Shown: piece after piece, positions 35,919 through 45,232 of the stretch
Layout of the letters: every line of letters begins with the position of its first letter
Position numbering within the stretch: the stretch's first letter is position 1
DNA from: Niallia sp052318935
Lineage (GTDB): Bacteria > Bacillota > Bacilli > Bacillales > Cytobacillaceae
Strand: one strand, 5' to 3'
Length of the DNA stretch: 64,000 nt
Assembly (NCBI GenBank): GCA_052318935.1
Contig: JBQRKO010000006.1
The notes under the pieces: generated by a model
What the model saw: only the letters and a program-made list of their open reading frames with translations
What the model was told of the DNA's origin: nothing
The model's database searches: none
Position numbers and translations under genes: made by a program

Positions 35919-37241
35919 ATGACTCACCGTTATTATTTATCTTTAGCATTACCGCTGATTTTTGCTACTATTACCGTTCCGCTGCTAGGTGCAGTGGACA
36001 CTGCCGTTGTTGGACAGCTCCCTAATCCTGCTTATATAGGTGGTGTAGCAGTAGGAACCGTCATTTTTAATACGATGTATTGGCTATTTGGCTTTCTTCG
36101 TGTCAGCACTTCTGGGTTTGCAGCACAGTCTTTAGGGGCAAAGGATCCTTTTCAAAGTGCAATGGCGTTTATTCGTCCGCTTTGCTTAGCAATTATTATT
36201 GGACTGTTTTTTATCATCCTGCAAAAACCTATTTTGCAAGCTTCTTTACATCTTCTTGGGGTACAGGGAAAAATAAAGGAACTTTGTGCTGTTTATTACC
36301 ATATTAGAGTATGGGGAGCTCCTTTTGCGCTAATGAATTATGTTGTAATTGGCTGGTTATTAGGGATGGCTCACATAAAACAAACAGTGACCATTCAATT
36401 ATTAATGAATATCTTTAATATCATCATGGCAGTTGTACTTGTTTTGGTGTTTCATTTAAATGTGGCTGGAGTAGCATTTGCAACGCTTTCAGCAGAAATA
36501 GTGGCATTTGGCATAGGCGTTTTTATTTTAACAAAAAATAAGAAATTACGTTTAAATTATTCTTGGAAAGAATTAGCATCTCATTTATCCGATCGAGAAC
36601 CTTTAAAAAAAATGTTTATCGTCAATCGGGACTTATTTATTCGCACCATTTGTCTTTTAGCTGTGTTTAATATTTTTACAGCAAAAGGGGCTGCATATGG
36701 TGAATTAGTATTGGCTGCAAATGCTATTTTAATACAAATTCATTATATAATGGCGTATCTTTATGATGGTTTGGCCAATGCTGCTAGCATCTTAACTGGG
36801 AAAGCTGTTGGAGAGCGGAATAAAGATTTATATCAAGCTACAGTCAAAAAAGCCTATCAATGGTCTATTCTTTTCTCCATTACGATAGCTATTTCTTTTT
36901 TTATTGGAAGAGAAGCAATCATTCCTCTTTTTACTGTAGTGGATGAAGTAATTAATCTCGTACATCAATATGAATGGTGGCTTGTACTTTTTCCTCTTTG
37001 TGCTTGTTTAGGTCTTGTTCTTTACGGTGTCTTTACAGGAGCAACGGAAGCAGGTTTAGTAAGAAATAGTATGATTGGATCTATCCTGATCTTTTTAGCT
37101 GTACTTTTTCCTGCAACGTACTTTTGGGGAAATCATGGCTTATGGTTTGCGTTTATTATGTTTAGTCTATTTCGCTCTATCTTATTGGTTTTGTATATGC
37201 CGAAGCTTTCACAAAGACTTGCTTTTATGAAAGAGGAATAA
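35919..37241 (+). CDS. MATE family efflux protein, DinF-like
   Basis: A 440-residue MATE transporter with about 12 membrane segments. The DinF branch is suggested by the N-terminal LPLIFATITVPLLGAVDTAVVGQLPNPAYIGGVAVGTVIFNTMYWLFGFLR and the repeat-like second half containing YDGLANAASILTGKAVGER. It exports cationic or other small molecules by H+ or Na+ antiport; the substrate is not predictable. Upstream AATGTTTATCATT is a weak Fur-like half match (not called). ATG has AGGTGGA upstream. Monocistronic. Confidence 0.85.
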   Translation: MTHRYYLSLALPLIFATITVPLLGAVDTAVVGQLPNPAYIGGVAVGTVIFNTMYWLFGFLRVSTSGFAAQSLGAKDPFQSAMAFIRPLCLAIIIGLFFIILQKPILQASLHLLGVQGKIKELCAVYYHIRVWGAPFALMNYVVIGWLLGMAHIKQTVTIQLLMNIFNIIMAVVLVLVFHLNVAGVAFATLSAEIVAFGIGVFILTKNKKLRLNYSWKELASHLSDREPLKKMFIVNRDLFIRTICLLAVFNIFTAKGAAYGELVLAANAILIQIHYIMAYLYDGLANAASILTGKAVGERNKDLYQATVKKAYQWSILFSITIAISFFIGREAIIPLFTVVDEVINLVHQYEWWLVLFPLCACLGLVLYGVFTGATEAGLVRNSMIGSILIFLAVLFPATYFWGNHGLWFAFIMFSLFRSILLVLYMPKLSQRLAFMKEE

Positions 37242-37290
37242 TATTATAATATATTTTCCATACTTATTAAAAACTGTTCATATAAGTTCA

Positions 37291-37374
37291 TGTTCAAAAA
37301 GGAGGATAACTAGAGCGGAGAAGTTCGAAGTAACGAAGAGATTTGCAAGCTTTTGTTCCCGGTCTTTTTGAACA
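37291..37374. repeat. family-C repeat, short copy
   Basis: 84 bp with inverted ends TGTTCAAAAAG and CTTTTTGAACA. It is an internally deleted relative of the 144-bp copy at 41000-41143 (shared GGAGGAnAA, GAGCGGAGAAG, TTCCCGG). Confidence 0.7.
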
Positions 37375-37379
37375 CCACC

Positions 37380-37557
37380 TATAAAAAATGGGAGAAGCAG
37401 TACTCAGCAGACTGAATACACGTAGACTCCTGTGGGAATGCGAGAAAGACGAGACCCCACAGGAGTGTATGCGACGAGGAGGCTCGACGCTCGCCCACGG
37501 AAAGCAAAGTGTATTTAGGCTGCGCGTTTAAAAGCAACAATCTTTACGGAAACAGCC
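37380..37557 (+). repeat. MITE family A, copy 8, left end missing
   Basis: Core and right end (GGAAACAGCC at 37548-37557) match the other copies; the left end is replaced by family-C sequence. It sits directly upstream of fni, whose ribosome site follows. Confidence 0.75.
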
Positions 37558-37581
37558 AAAAAATAAAAGGATGACAAGCGA

Positions 37582-38610
37582 TTGAAAGATAAGAATATTG
37601 AGCAAAGAAAGTCAGAGCATATTGAAATATGTTTATATAACAATGTTAACAGCAGCGGAATCACTAATGGTTTGGAGAACTATTATTTTATTCATCAAGC
37701 TTTGCCAGAAATAGATTTTCAGGAGATTGATATTAGTACAGACTTCTTAGGAAAAAGGCAGCGCACACCTTTTTTAATCAGCAGTATGACAGGCGGCACG
37801 AAAAAAGCCTATGAAATAAATAAAAATTTAGCTGCAGCAGCAGAAGAAAATGGCTGGGCACTGGCATTAGGATCAACAAGATCTGCGTTGGAAAAAGAGG
37901 ATATGGCATATACTTTTCAATTAAGAAAATATGCACCAACCACTCCGATTATAGCGAATTTAGGTGCGGTTCAGCTCAATTATGGATACGGGATAGAGGA
38001 ATGTCAAAAAATTATTGAGCTGACAGAAGCAGATGCTCTAGTACTGCATTTAAATTCGCTGCAGGAAGTAATCCAAACAGAAGGAAATACTAATTTTAAA
38101 CAATTATTGTTGAAAATTAAGAAAGTTTGTTCAAACATACAAGTCCCTGTCGGCATAAAAGAAGTAGGCTGGGGAATCAATGGCCAGCTGGCTAAGCGCT
38201 TAATGGATTGCGGCATCCAATTTGTAGATGTAGCTGGGGCTGGAGGAACCTCATGGACAGAAGTGGAAAAGCACCGCTCAACAGACTCGTTAAAAATACT
38301 CGCAGCACAAGCATTTGCCGATTGGGGAATACCAACTGCGGAATGTATTATTGATTGCAGAAAAGAAAATGAGTCAGGCGTACTTATTGCAAGCGGCGGT
38401 CTGCATACAGGCGTAGATGCAGCAAAGGCGCTTGCGTTGGGTGCGAATATGGTCGGATTTGGAAGAACGATATTAAAAGATGCGGTTGATTCCAAAGAGA
38501 AACTGCTTCAAACGTTTAATAGAATCGAATTTGAGTTGAAATTAGCGATGTTTGGTATAGGAGCAGAATCGTTAAAAAATATACACAGGTCTTCATTGAA
38601 GAAAAAATAA
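37582..38610 (+). CDS. fni: type 2 isopentenyl-diphosphate delta-isomerase (FMN)
   Basis: A 342-residue FMN-dependent IPP isomerase. Motifs are the N-terminal RKSEHIEICL, FLISSMTGGT with the FMN-binding region, GSTRSALE, PIIANLGAVQL, HLNSLQE, KEVGWGI and VDVAGAGGTSW near 215, GGLHTGVDAAKALALGA near 275. It interconverts IPP and DMAPP for isoprenoids. Start TTG 37582 has AAGGATGA upstream. No other isoprenoid gene is nearby, as is common. Confidence 0.95.
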   Translation: MKDKNIEQRKSEHIEICLYNNVNSSGITNGLENYYFIHQALPEIDFQEIDISTDFLGKRQRTPFLISSMTGGTKKAYEINKNLAAAAEENGWALALGSTRSALEKEDMAYTFQLRKYAPTTPIIANLGAVQLNYGYGIEECQKIIELTEADALVLHLNSLQEVIQTEGNTNFKQLLLKIKKVCSNIQVPVGIKEVGWGINGQLAKRLMDCGIQFVDVAGAGGTSWTEVEKHRSTDSLKILAAQAFADWGIPTAECIIDCRKENESGVLIASGGLHTGVDAAKALALGANMVGFGRTILKDAVDSKEKLLQTFNRIEFELKLAMFGIGAESLKNIHRSSLKKK

Positions 38611-38648
38611 ATGGGATGGCTTTCGTAAAAGAAAGCTATCCCATTTTT
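38609..38648. terminator. intrinsic terminator after fni
   Basis: AAATGGGATGGCTTTC (38609-38624) pairs with GAAAGCTATCCCATTT (38631-38646). Confidence 0.85.
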
Positions 38649-38672
38649 AAATATTAGAATTATATGTCTTAA

Positions 38673-38801
38673 GTTAGATAAGTGTCTAGCTTCAGCGCCT
38701 AGCCCCTGTGAAAGATAACCTCTTGTCTCTAAAAGTAAAATACACTTTTTGAGACAAGAGAACATTTTTCTTCGGGGCTGGTCAAGGCGCTTACGCTTTT
38801 C
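38673..38801 (-). repeat. family-D repeat, copy 1, reaching into the permease gene
   Basis: 129 bp, from GTTAGATAAGTGTCTAGC to TTACGCTTTTCT. It carries an inner hairpin (CTCTTGTCTC with GAGACAAGAG) and an outer arm (AGCGCCTAGCCCC with GGGGCTGGTCAAGGCGCT). The last bases encode the final Arg-Lys-Ala and stop of the permease gene at 38791. Confidence 0.8.
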
Positions 38802-39798
38802 TTGTTTTACTATGCCGCCACATTAGAAATAAAAAGTACGGTGCACCAATTATCGATGTTATTAATCCAGCAGGTATTTCAATTGGTGGAAACAGTCCTC
38901 GGCCAAGAGAATCTGCAATCAGCACCATTAAAGCGCCGATAAGCAAAGATGTTGGGATAGAATAAATATGCTTGGAACCGACGAGTTGTCGTGCGATATG
39001 GGGGCTGATTAAGCCGACAAAACCAATCATTCCTGCAGCTGCTATACTTGCACCAGTTAAAAGGACGGCTGACAGAAGCAAAAGAATCTTCATCCATTCA
39101 ACTCTTAGACCCAGCCCAACAGCTGTCTGCTCCCCAAGCAACAATAAGTCGAGGGATTTCGACAAGAACAGTACAAATAACACAATAACAATAACCCAGG
39201 GCAAAATAAACAGCACTTGTTCCCATGTTCTTCCGAATAAACTGCCATTAAGCCATAAAAGAGAGCTTTGCACATTCGTTTTTATTGCTAATAAGCTTAG
39301 CTGAACGGCAGCGCTGCAAAAAGCACTTATAGATACCCCAACAAGAGCAAGTCTAGTTAAGTCTAATCCATTTTTATAGGCAATCACATAAACAGCAAGC
39401 GCAGCTAATAACCCGCCAATAAATGCCGCCATTCCAGTATAGGCAATATTTAAGCTCGGAAAGAGAAGAAAAAGACTTACAGCACCAACACTTGCACCCC
39501 CGGATATCCCTAATGTATCAGGAGCAGCAAGGGGGTTTTGCAAGACGGTTTGCGCAATAGCCCCAGCGATGGCTAAACCGCCGCCAACAAATAAAGCTAA
39601 CACAATTCTTGGCATTCGATAGTGAAGGATAATATAGGATTCATTATCACTGCCTAGTCCGAAAAGAGCCAGTATAACAGATGAAGGGCTGATAGGAACA
39701 GCTCCTAATCCAATATTCATAATGGATATCAGCAGAAGCAGTATAAACAAAATAACAATAATAAAGATTGGATGAACAGTTTTTAATAAGTTTTGCAT
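38791..39798 (-). CDS. FecCD-family permease, second ferric-citrate-type system
   Basis: A 335-residue FecCD permease: YRMPRIVLALFVGGGLAIAGAIAQTVLQNPLAAPDTLG near the N-terminus and GMIGFVGLISPHIARQLVG in the coupling region. Partner of the permease at 39966, separated by a family-D repeat. Its C-terminal RKA and stop codon come from another copy of that repeat. No ATPase gene accompanies the system. Confidence 0.85.
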   Translation of the reverse strand: MQNLLKTVHPIFIIVILFILLLLISIMNIGLGAVPISPSSVILALFGLGSDNESYIILHYRMPRIVLALFVGGGLAIAGAIAQTVLQNPLAAPDTLGISGGASVGAVSLFLLFPSLNIAYTGMAAFIGGLLAALAVYVIAYKNGLDLTRLALVGVSISAFCSAAVQLSLLAIKTNVQSSLLWLNGSLFGRTWEQVLFILPWVIVIVLFVLFLSKSLDLLLLGEQTAVGLGLRVEWMKILLLLSAVLLTGASIAAAGMIGFVGLISPHIARQLVGSKHIYSIPTSLLIGALMVLIADSLGRGLFPPIEIPAGLITSIIGAPYFLFLMWRHSKTRKA

Positions 39799-39847
39799 TA
39801 GGCTTTTTGTCCTTTTTTAGAAGATAATAAAGTATCAAATTTTAGAA

Positions 39848-39976
39848 GTTAGATAAGTGTCTAGCGCAAGCAGCCAGCCCTTGTGAAAAATAACCCTTTG
39901 CCTCTAAAAGTAAAAAGCACTTTTTGAGTCAAATGAACATTTTTCTTCAGGGCTGATCAAGGCGTTTACGCTTTTC
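39848..39976 (-). repeat. family-D repeat, copy 2, reaching into the permease gene
   Basis: 129 bp, very similar to copy 1 and in the same orientation. The inner hairpin is CCTCTAAAAGT with ACTTTTTGAG. The TTACGCTTTTCT edge encodes Arg-Lys-Ala-stop of the permease gene ending at 39966. Confidence 0.8.
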
Positions 39977-40964
39977 TATTTTTCCTTGCTAAATAAATGA
40001 AATACGGTGTACCAATTAAAGCCGTCACAATTCCAACTGGTGTTTCAGATGGAAAAGAAATAAACCGGGAAAGCACATCGGCAATTAACAGCAGGTTTGC
40101 ACCAAATAAAGCACTTAGAGGCAGTATTTTTCGATAATCTACTCCAACTAAAAAACGGACGACATGTGGAACGATTAAGCCGATAAAACCAATTGGCCCT
40201 ACTGTTGCTACGGTAGATCCTGCCAATAAAACGACTAAAATAATCACCAATACCTTTATCAAAATAATACGTTGTCCAAGCCCTTTTGCAACATCATCTC
40301 CTAAAACTAATAGAGACAGGGAGCTTGCTAATAGAAAGCTAGAAAGAAGGGCGATAAAACTAATTGGAAACAGCAATTGTACATCTGCCCAAGTTGTACC
40401 TGCAATCATGCCTGCAAGCCAAATCAGGATATTATTGATCGAATCCTCGTTAAATAATAATAATGATTGAGTGCCTGAAGAGAATAGTGCTTGAATAGCG
40501 ATGCCTACTAACGCAATCTTTACTTCTATTGCTCCTCCTTTAAAAATAAAACTCATCATAAAAATAAGAGAAGCCGCCACTAAACCACCTAAAAAACCAC
40601 TTCCAATCAGTGCGTAGCCTGTTACAGCAGGAAATAAAACGGTCATTAATACAATCACAAACGATGCACCGGCGTTAATGCCTAACACGCTGGGAGAAGC
40701 TAATGGATTTCTTGTGATGCCTTGCATCATTGCTCCTGCAACAGATAAATTTGCGCCAACTAATATCGTGATCAGTAATCTTGGAAGTCTAATATCATGC
40801 AGAATAATGGAGAGCTCTGATTCGTCAGGAGAAAAAAGATGATCGAAAATTGAATGAATTGTATAAGAGTAAGCTCCTAATTTTAAAGAAAAATAGGAGG
40901 CTATTACTAAAATAATCAAACCAATGAAGCTGATGAAAAATACATTTTTATTAACATTATGCAA
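39966..40964 (-). CDS. FecCD-family permease, second ferric-citrate-type system
   Basis: A 332-residue permease: IRLPRLLITILVGANLSVAGAMMQGITRNPLASPSVLGINAGAS and GPIGFIGLIVPHVVRFLVGVDYR are intact. It follows the lipoprotein gene after a 200-base family-C repeat region. Like copy one, it ends RKA-stop inside a family-D repeat. It needs a shared ATPase. Confidence 0.85.
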   Translation of the reverse strand: MHNVNKNVFFISFIGLIILVIASYFSLKLGAYSYTIHSIFDHLFSPDESELSIILHDIRLPRLLITILVGANLSVAGAMMQGITRNPLASPSVLGINAGASFVIVLMTVLFPAVTGYALIGSGFLGGLVAASLIFMMSFIFKGGAIEVKIALVGIAIQALFSSGTQSLLLFNEDSINNILIWLAGMIAGTTWADVQLLFPISFIALLSSFLLASSLSLLVLGDDVAKGLGQRIILIKVLVIILVVLLAGSTVATVGPIGFIGLIVPHVVRFLVGVDYRKILPLSALFGANLLLIADVLSRFISFPSETPVGIVTALIGTPYFIYLARKNRKA

Positions 40965-40999
40965 TCGTGATACACCTCAAATAAGAATGGTTAAGCAGT

Positions 41000-41143
41000 T
41001 GTTCAAAAAGTCCGGGAATCATAGCTGTCGAATCTCTTCGCCTGAGTCGTCACTCCAGTCCTCACGTAGCACTACCTACGCTCCGGGCTTCGTGACTTCC
41101 GCGCCTCGACCTTCTCCGCTCTGATTTTCCTCCTTTTTGAACA
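41000..41143. repeat. family-C repeat, long copy
   Basis: 144 bp with inverted ends TGTTCAAAAAG and CTTTTTGAACA and an internal palindrome-rich core (CTCACGTAGCACTACCTACG). No clear target duplication. It lies between the lipoprotein and permease genes of one operon. Confidence 0.75.
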
Positions 41144-41164
41144 CGCACTTTAAGCGAATTTGGC

Positions 41165-42121
41165 TTACTTATTATGCACAAAAATATGTTTAAATTCTTC
41201 CATTCTATCATTTATTGCCGTAAGACTGCGTCTTCTTGACCAGTCATTGTGGTTTACTTCATATACGTTTCCAGCTTGAACAGCTTGGAGCTTGTTCCAT
41301 AATTTATCATTTTTTAGTGATTCTTTAATGGATGGCTCGTCCTCATTTATAGAAATAATTAAGGTTTCAGGGTTTATAGTTAATAATTGTTCAACGGTCA
41401 TCTCTTTCGACGTTTCCTTTTCATCAACAAACGCATAGGGAAGACCAATAGTAGTAAAAAAGCTTGGTGTGAAAAAAGAACTAGTTTGTACTTCGAAAAT
41501 TCCTTCGCTAAACCCGGCGATCAGCACATCCTTATCTGCTGATTTTATATTATCTTTTAATTGCTGTACATTATTTTCGTGTTCTTCGATTAATTTCTTT
41601 CCTTGCTCCTCTTTCCCTAATGCTGTTCCAATCGATTTCGTATTTTTTAGGACAGTGGAATAATCTGCGGCATCATCTTTTAATGCTACAGTTGGTGCTA
41701 TATTGGATAATTCTTTATAAATGCTTGCATGTCTATCGCTATCTGCAATAATTAAGTCAGGATTTAAGGTGCGAATTACTTCTAAATTTGGCTGTGCTCG
41801 TGTTCCGACAGAAGTATACCCTTTAATCTTATCATAAATATTTTTTGCAATTCGCTCTGGGCGGTCATCATCTGCTACGCCTACAGGAATAACATCAAAT
41901 GGAACAACAGTTTCTGTTAAGCCAAGCTCTAATGTAACCACTCGTTTTGGATTTTCTGGAACATCTGCTGTTCCGAGCTCATGGCTAACGGCTGTTGTTT
42001 TTTTGCTTTTTGTTGTATTATCCTTATCATCTTCTGCATTTCCGCAAGCAGATAGGATGAAGATAAAACAAAGAAGTATACTATAAGACCATTTTCTTTT
42101 TAATACAGCTTTCATTTGCAT
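41165..42121 (-). CDS. ferric citrate-type (FecB/YfmC-like) binding lipoprotein
   Basis: A 318-residue lipoprotein: signal peptide with lipobox LSAC, FecB-type YTSVGTRAQPNLEVIRTLNPDLIIADSDRHASIYKEL. The C-terminus NVYEVNHNDWSRRRSL is the type that docks the permease. Paralogous to 16891-17841. The Fur box lies about 30 bases upstream. First gene of the minus-strand operon with the permeases at 39966 and 38791. Confidence 0.88.
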   Translation of the reverse strand: MQMKAVLKRKWSYSILLCFIFILSACGNAEDDKDNTTKSKKTTAVSHELGTADVPENPKRVVTLELGLTETVVPFDVIPVGVADDDRPERIAKNIYDKIKGYTSVGTRAQPNLEVIRTLNPDLIIADSDRHASIYKELSNIAPTVALKDDAADYSTVLKNTKSIGTALGKEEQGKKLIEEHENNVQQLKDNIKSADKDVLIAGFSEGIFEVQTSSFFTPSFFTTIGLPYAFVDEKETSKEMTVEQLLTINPETLIISINEDEPSIKESLKNDKLWNKLQAVQAGNVYEVNHNDWSRRRSLTAINDRMEEFKHIFVHNK

Positions 42122-42149
42122 TCCCCACTTTTTCTATATTCTCATTAAC

Positions 42150-42168
42150 AACAATGATAATCATTTTC
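42150..42168. promoter_or_regulatory. Fur box for the second ferric-citrate-type system
   Basis: AACAATGATAATCATTTTC matches the Fur consensus at 16 of 19 positions, about 30 bases upstream of the lipoprotein start. Confidence 0.85.
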
Positions 42169-42270
42169 ATATAGGGAAGTCAACAGAATTTTAGGACTTT
42201 AATAACTTGTGTTAAATGAATATTCGAAATTTTGACGAATTTTTTACACGAAGTAGTAAGATATGAATAG

Positions 42271-42304
42271 TAAAAAACCATGGAGAATTTATTCACCATG
42301 GTCT
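42271..42304 (-). terminator. intrinsic terminator of the second MATE gene
   Basis: ACCATGG (42277-42283) pairs with CCATGGT (42296-42302); T6 follows on the minus strand. Confidence 0.8.
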
Positions 42305-42314
42305 TAGTCTTTCA

Positions 42315-43679
42315 TTAAATATGTTCTTTTACAGTGTGTTTCACGCGAATTCTTTCCCAAGGTTTTGAAAGCCATCTCTTGCAAGCGAAGCAGCCTCTAA
42401 ACCATTCATCCATTCCTTGTGCAATCCAAACTCCTAACAAGCCTAGGCCCAATTGAACACCTAATGCATAACTAAGCGCAACAGATATTCCCCACATAGA
42501 AATGATGCCAATAACGATAGGGAAACGAACATCACCAGCCGATTTTAAGGAACTCATTAACACAATATTCATTGCTCTACCAGGTTCCGTAAGAGCTACT
42601 GCCCATAATATAGGTAAACCAATTGCGATAATTTCGTAATTATTGGTAAACAGTTTTAATATGGGAGCACCAATCAGTGCCATTGCTAATGAAACAACTG
42701 CAGAAGCAACCATCGCAATTTTTAATGTTTTCACTCCTCGTTTCAAAGCTCGTTCATATTGTTTCCCGCCAATATAACGAGCAACTAAAAGCTGCGTTCC
42801 TTCTGCAATCGCTAAGGTAAATAAAAAACAAACCATCGAAATATTGGTGATATACACTCTGGCAGCTAACGAAGCATCTCCTAAAGAAGCAACAATAGCA
42901 GTAATTACTAATTGGGAAAATTGATACGATAAATTTTCACCCGCAGACGGGATTCCAATAAAAAGCATATCTCGAACATCTTGTTTATTGGCTTTAATAA
43001 TGTCACTTACTTTAAAAGCTAACGCAATTCGACGATATACTAAGTATAAAAGGACAAGTACTGCAAAAGCACGAGCAATAACAATCGTCCAAGAAACTCC
43101 GATTACTCCAAATATCGGAAGACCAAATATCCCAAAAATACTAATAGAATAACCGATTACACTTAATATATTCATAAGTATACTAACTATCATGGATTCT
43201 TTTGTAAAACCGTGGCTGCGTAATATAGCGCTTAATGCAAGAGAGAGAGATTCTAAGAAGAGGGAAGCACCGCATATGCGGATAAACGTAAGACCGTAAT
43301 TTAACACTTCACCTTTTATATCAAATAAACGTAATAATGGGTCGCCGAAGATAAGAACGAGACAGGAAACAATAACACCAAACCAAACGTTAAGACCAAC
43401 CGCTGAACGAGCGAACCGTCTTGCTTTACTAAACTCATTCGCCCCAAGTCTTTGACCAATAAGAATCATGGCGGCAATTGAAGTAACGTTAAACACGAGA
43501 ATAAAGATGCCTAATAATTGGTTTGCGACACCTACTCCAGCAGCTGCTTCATCAGAATAATGACTGAGCATCAAAGTGGCAATTACTCCCATTCCCAAGT
43601 GTAAAGCTAATTCAATAAAAAGTGGCCATGAGATCTGAAAAAGTGACTGTTCCTGCAATTTATTTGTTGATGCGTTCAA
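42315..43679 (-). CDS. MATE family efflux protein
   Basis: A 454-residue MATE transporter with 12 membrane segments in two homologous halves: ISWPLFIELALHLGMGVIATLMLSHYSDEAAAGVGVANQL opens the first, FIGIPSAGENLSYQFSQLVITAIVASLGDASLAARVY the second. It groups with the NorM-like bacterial branch and not with the DinF-like copy at 35919. The basic, Cys/Trp-rich C-terminus (GCFACKRWLSKPWERIRVKHT) is unusual. Substrate unknown. Monocistronic. Confidence 0.85.
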   Translation of the reverse strand: MNASTNKLQEQSLFQISWPLFIELALHLGMGVIATLMLSHYSDEAAAGVGVANQLLGIFILVFNVTSIAAMILIGQRLGANEFSKARRFARSAVGLNVWFGVIVSCLVLIFGDPLLRLFDIKGEVLNYGLTFIRICGASLFLESLSLALSAILRSHGFTKESMIVSILMNILSVIGYSISIFGIFGLPIFGVIGVSWTIVIARAFAVLVLLYLVYRRIALAFKVSDIIKANKQDVRDMLFIGIPSAGENLSYQFSQLVITAIVASLGDASLAARVYITNISMVCFLFTLAIAEGTQLLVARYIGGKQYERALKRGVKTLKIAMVASAVVSLAMALIGAPILKLFTNNYEIIAIGLPILWAVALTEPGRAMNIVLMSSLKSAGDVRFPIVIGIISMWGISVALSYALGVQLGLGLLGVWIAQGMDEWFRGCFACKRWLSKPWERIRVKHTVKEHI

Positions 43680-44032
43680 CCTTAAAATCCCCCTTTGCTT
43701 ATTAATAATATATTGAAAACATAAGATACATTTTATTCATATTTAACGGAAAGTAAAGAGAAAAATAATAAATTTTTATAGAAATTTTTTCATTTGTTTG
43801 AAAGCGTTTTATTTATAGAGGATTTGCCAAAATAAACCGACAGCAAGCGGTTGAAATTACAATTTTCTAAAAACAGCGAAAGCTTTTTTTTCTTTAAATA
43901 GCATGTGCTGTTAGCTAGTGGGAAAAGATAGAAATCTATATTGAAAAAATGTAATGATGATTGTCATGACACGTGTTAATATAAAAGATATATTTGAAAT
44001 CTTATGAATGAAACGAATTTAGGAGGACTTTT
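43680..44032. promoter_or_regulatory. 353-base divergent promoter region with a cre-like site
   Basis: It separates the MATE gene and niaP. TTGAAAGCGTTTTAT at 43798-43812 fits the cre consensus WTGNAARCGNWWWCA at 13 of 15. The palindrome ACACGTGT at 43969-43976, in TGTCATGACACGTGTTAAT, may be an operator for niaP, possibly NiaR, whose sites contain ACAC/GTGT half sites; this is a guess. Confidence 0.35.
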
Positions 44033-45232
44033 ATGGAAAAGGATGTTTCAAATCGGAAACTGCTTGGTGTAGCAGGGCTAGGATGGATGTTCGATGCAAT
44101 GGATGTCGGCATGCTATCTTTTATTATTGCAGCACTTCAAGCTGACTGGGGTTTATCTGTTAAAGAGATGGGATGGATCGGAAGCATTAACTCCATCGGA
44201 ATGGCTGTCGGCGCTCTTCTGTTTGGAATCATGGCAGATAGAGTTGGCAGAAAGAATGTATTCATTATCACCTTGTTATTATTTTCTATTTGCAGCGGTA
44301 TATCTGCCTTTACAACAAGCTTAACAGTATTTTTATGTTTACGGTTTTTAATTGGCATGGGATTAGGAGGAGAATTGCCTGTTGCCTCTACATTAGTATC
44401 GGAAAGCGTGCCGAAGGAAAAACGCGGAAGAGTAGTCGTTCTATTGGAAAGCTTTTGGGCATTTGGATGGTTATTAGCGGCAGTTATCTCTTACTTTATT
44501 ATTCCTAAATACGGATGGGAAATGGCCTTATTAATTAGCGTACTGCCTGCATTTTATGCTCTTTATTTACGCTGGAACTTACCTGATTCTCCACAATATA
44601 CAACAATAGAGAAAAAGAAAAGATTGTCTGCTTTGGCCAGTTTGAAAGCAATATGGTCAAAAGAGAATGCCAAAAAAACAACGATGTTATGGATTCTATG
44701 GTTTTGTGTCGTATTTTCCTACTATGGCATGTTCCTGTGGCTGCCTAGTGTAATGGTGATTAAAGGATTTAGCTTAATTAAAAGCTTTGGATATGTACTC
44801 ATTATGACTTTCGCACAGTTGCCTGGTTATGCACTGGCTGCATATTTAATTGAAAAAGTTGGCCGGAAATTTGTGTTGGTTGTTTTTCTAATCGGAACGG
44901 CAATTAGTGCCTTTTTATTTGGAACAGCAGAATCAACATGGCTGCTGATGACTTCAGGCATTTTCCTTTCCTTTTTCAATCTAGGAGCATGGGGAGCTTT
45001 ATATGCATACACTCCTGAACAGTATGCAACAAATGTCAGGGGAACTGGTGCAGGGATGGCAGCTTCCTTTGGACGGATCGGCGGTGTGCTTGGACCTCTA
45101 TTAGTTCCGTTTTTAGTAGAGCAGCAAATATCGATAGCTTCTATATTTACATTATTTTGTATTGCTATATTTATCGGAGCAGCTGCTGTTCTCTTTTTAG
45201 GAAAAGAAACAAAAAACACAGCGTTATCTTAA
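44033..45232 (+). CDS. niaP: MFS transporter, niacin permease NiaP (YceI) type
   Basis: A 399-residue, 12-segment MFS protein of the sugar/niacin porter group. The start LLGVAGLGWMFDAMDVGMLSFIIAALQADW and GSINSIGMAVGALLFGIMADRVGRKN closely resemble B. subtilis YceI/NiaP as I recall it; GMGLGGELPVASTLVSESVPKEKRGR and VRGTGAGMAASFGRIGGVLGP follow. It imports nicotinate or nicotinamide for NAD synthesis. AGGAGG precedes ATG 44033. It is followed by a repeat thicket and not by an operon partner. Confidence 0.8.
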   Translation: MEKDVSNRKLLGVAGLGWMFDAMDVGMLSFIIAALQADWGLSVKEMGWIGSINSIGMAVGALLFGIMADRVGRKNVFIITLLLFSICSGISAFTTSLTVFLCLRFLIGMGLGGELPVASTLVSESVPKEKRGRVVVLLESFWAFGWLLAAVISYFIIPKYGWEMALLISVLPAFYALYLRWNLPDSPQYTTIEKKKRLSALASLKAIWSKENAKKTTMLWILWFCVVFSYYGMFLWLPSVMVIKGFSLIKSFGYVLIMTFAQLPGYALAAYLIEKVGRKFVLVVFLIGTAISAFLFGTAESTWLLMTSGIFLSFFNLGAWGALYAYTPEQYATNVRGTGAGMAASFGRIGGVLGPLLVPFLVEQQISIASIFTLFCIAIFIGAAAVLFLGKETKNTALS

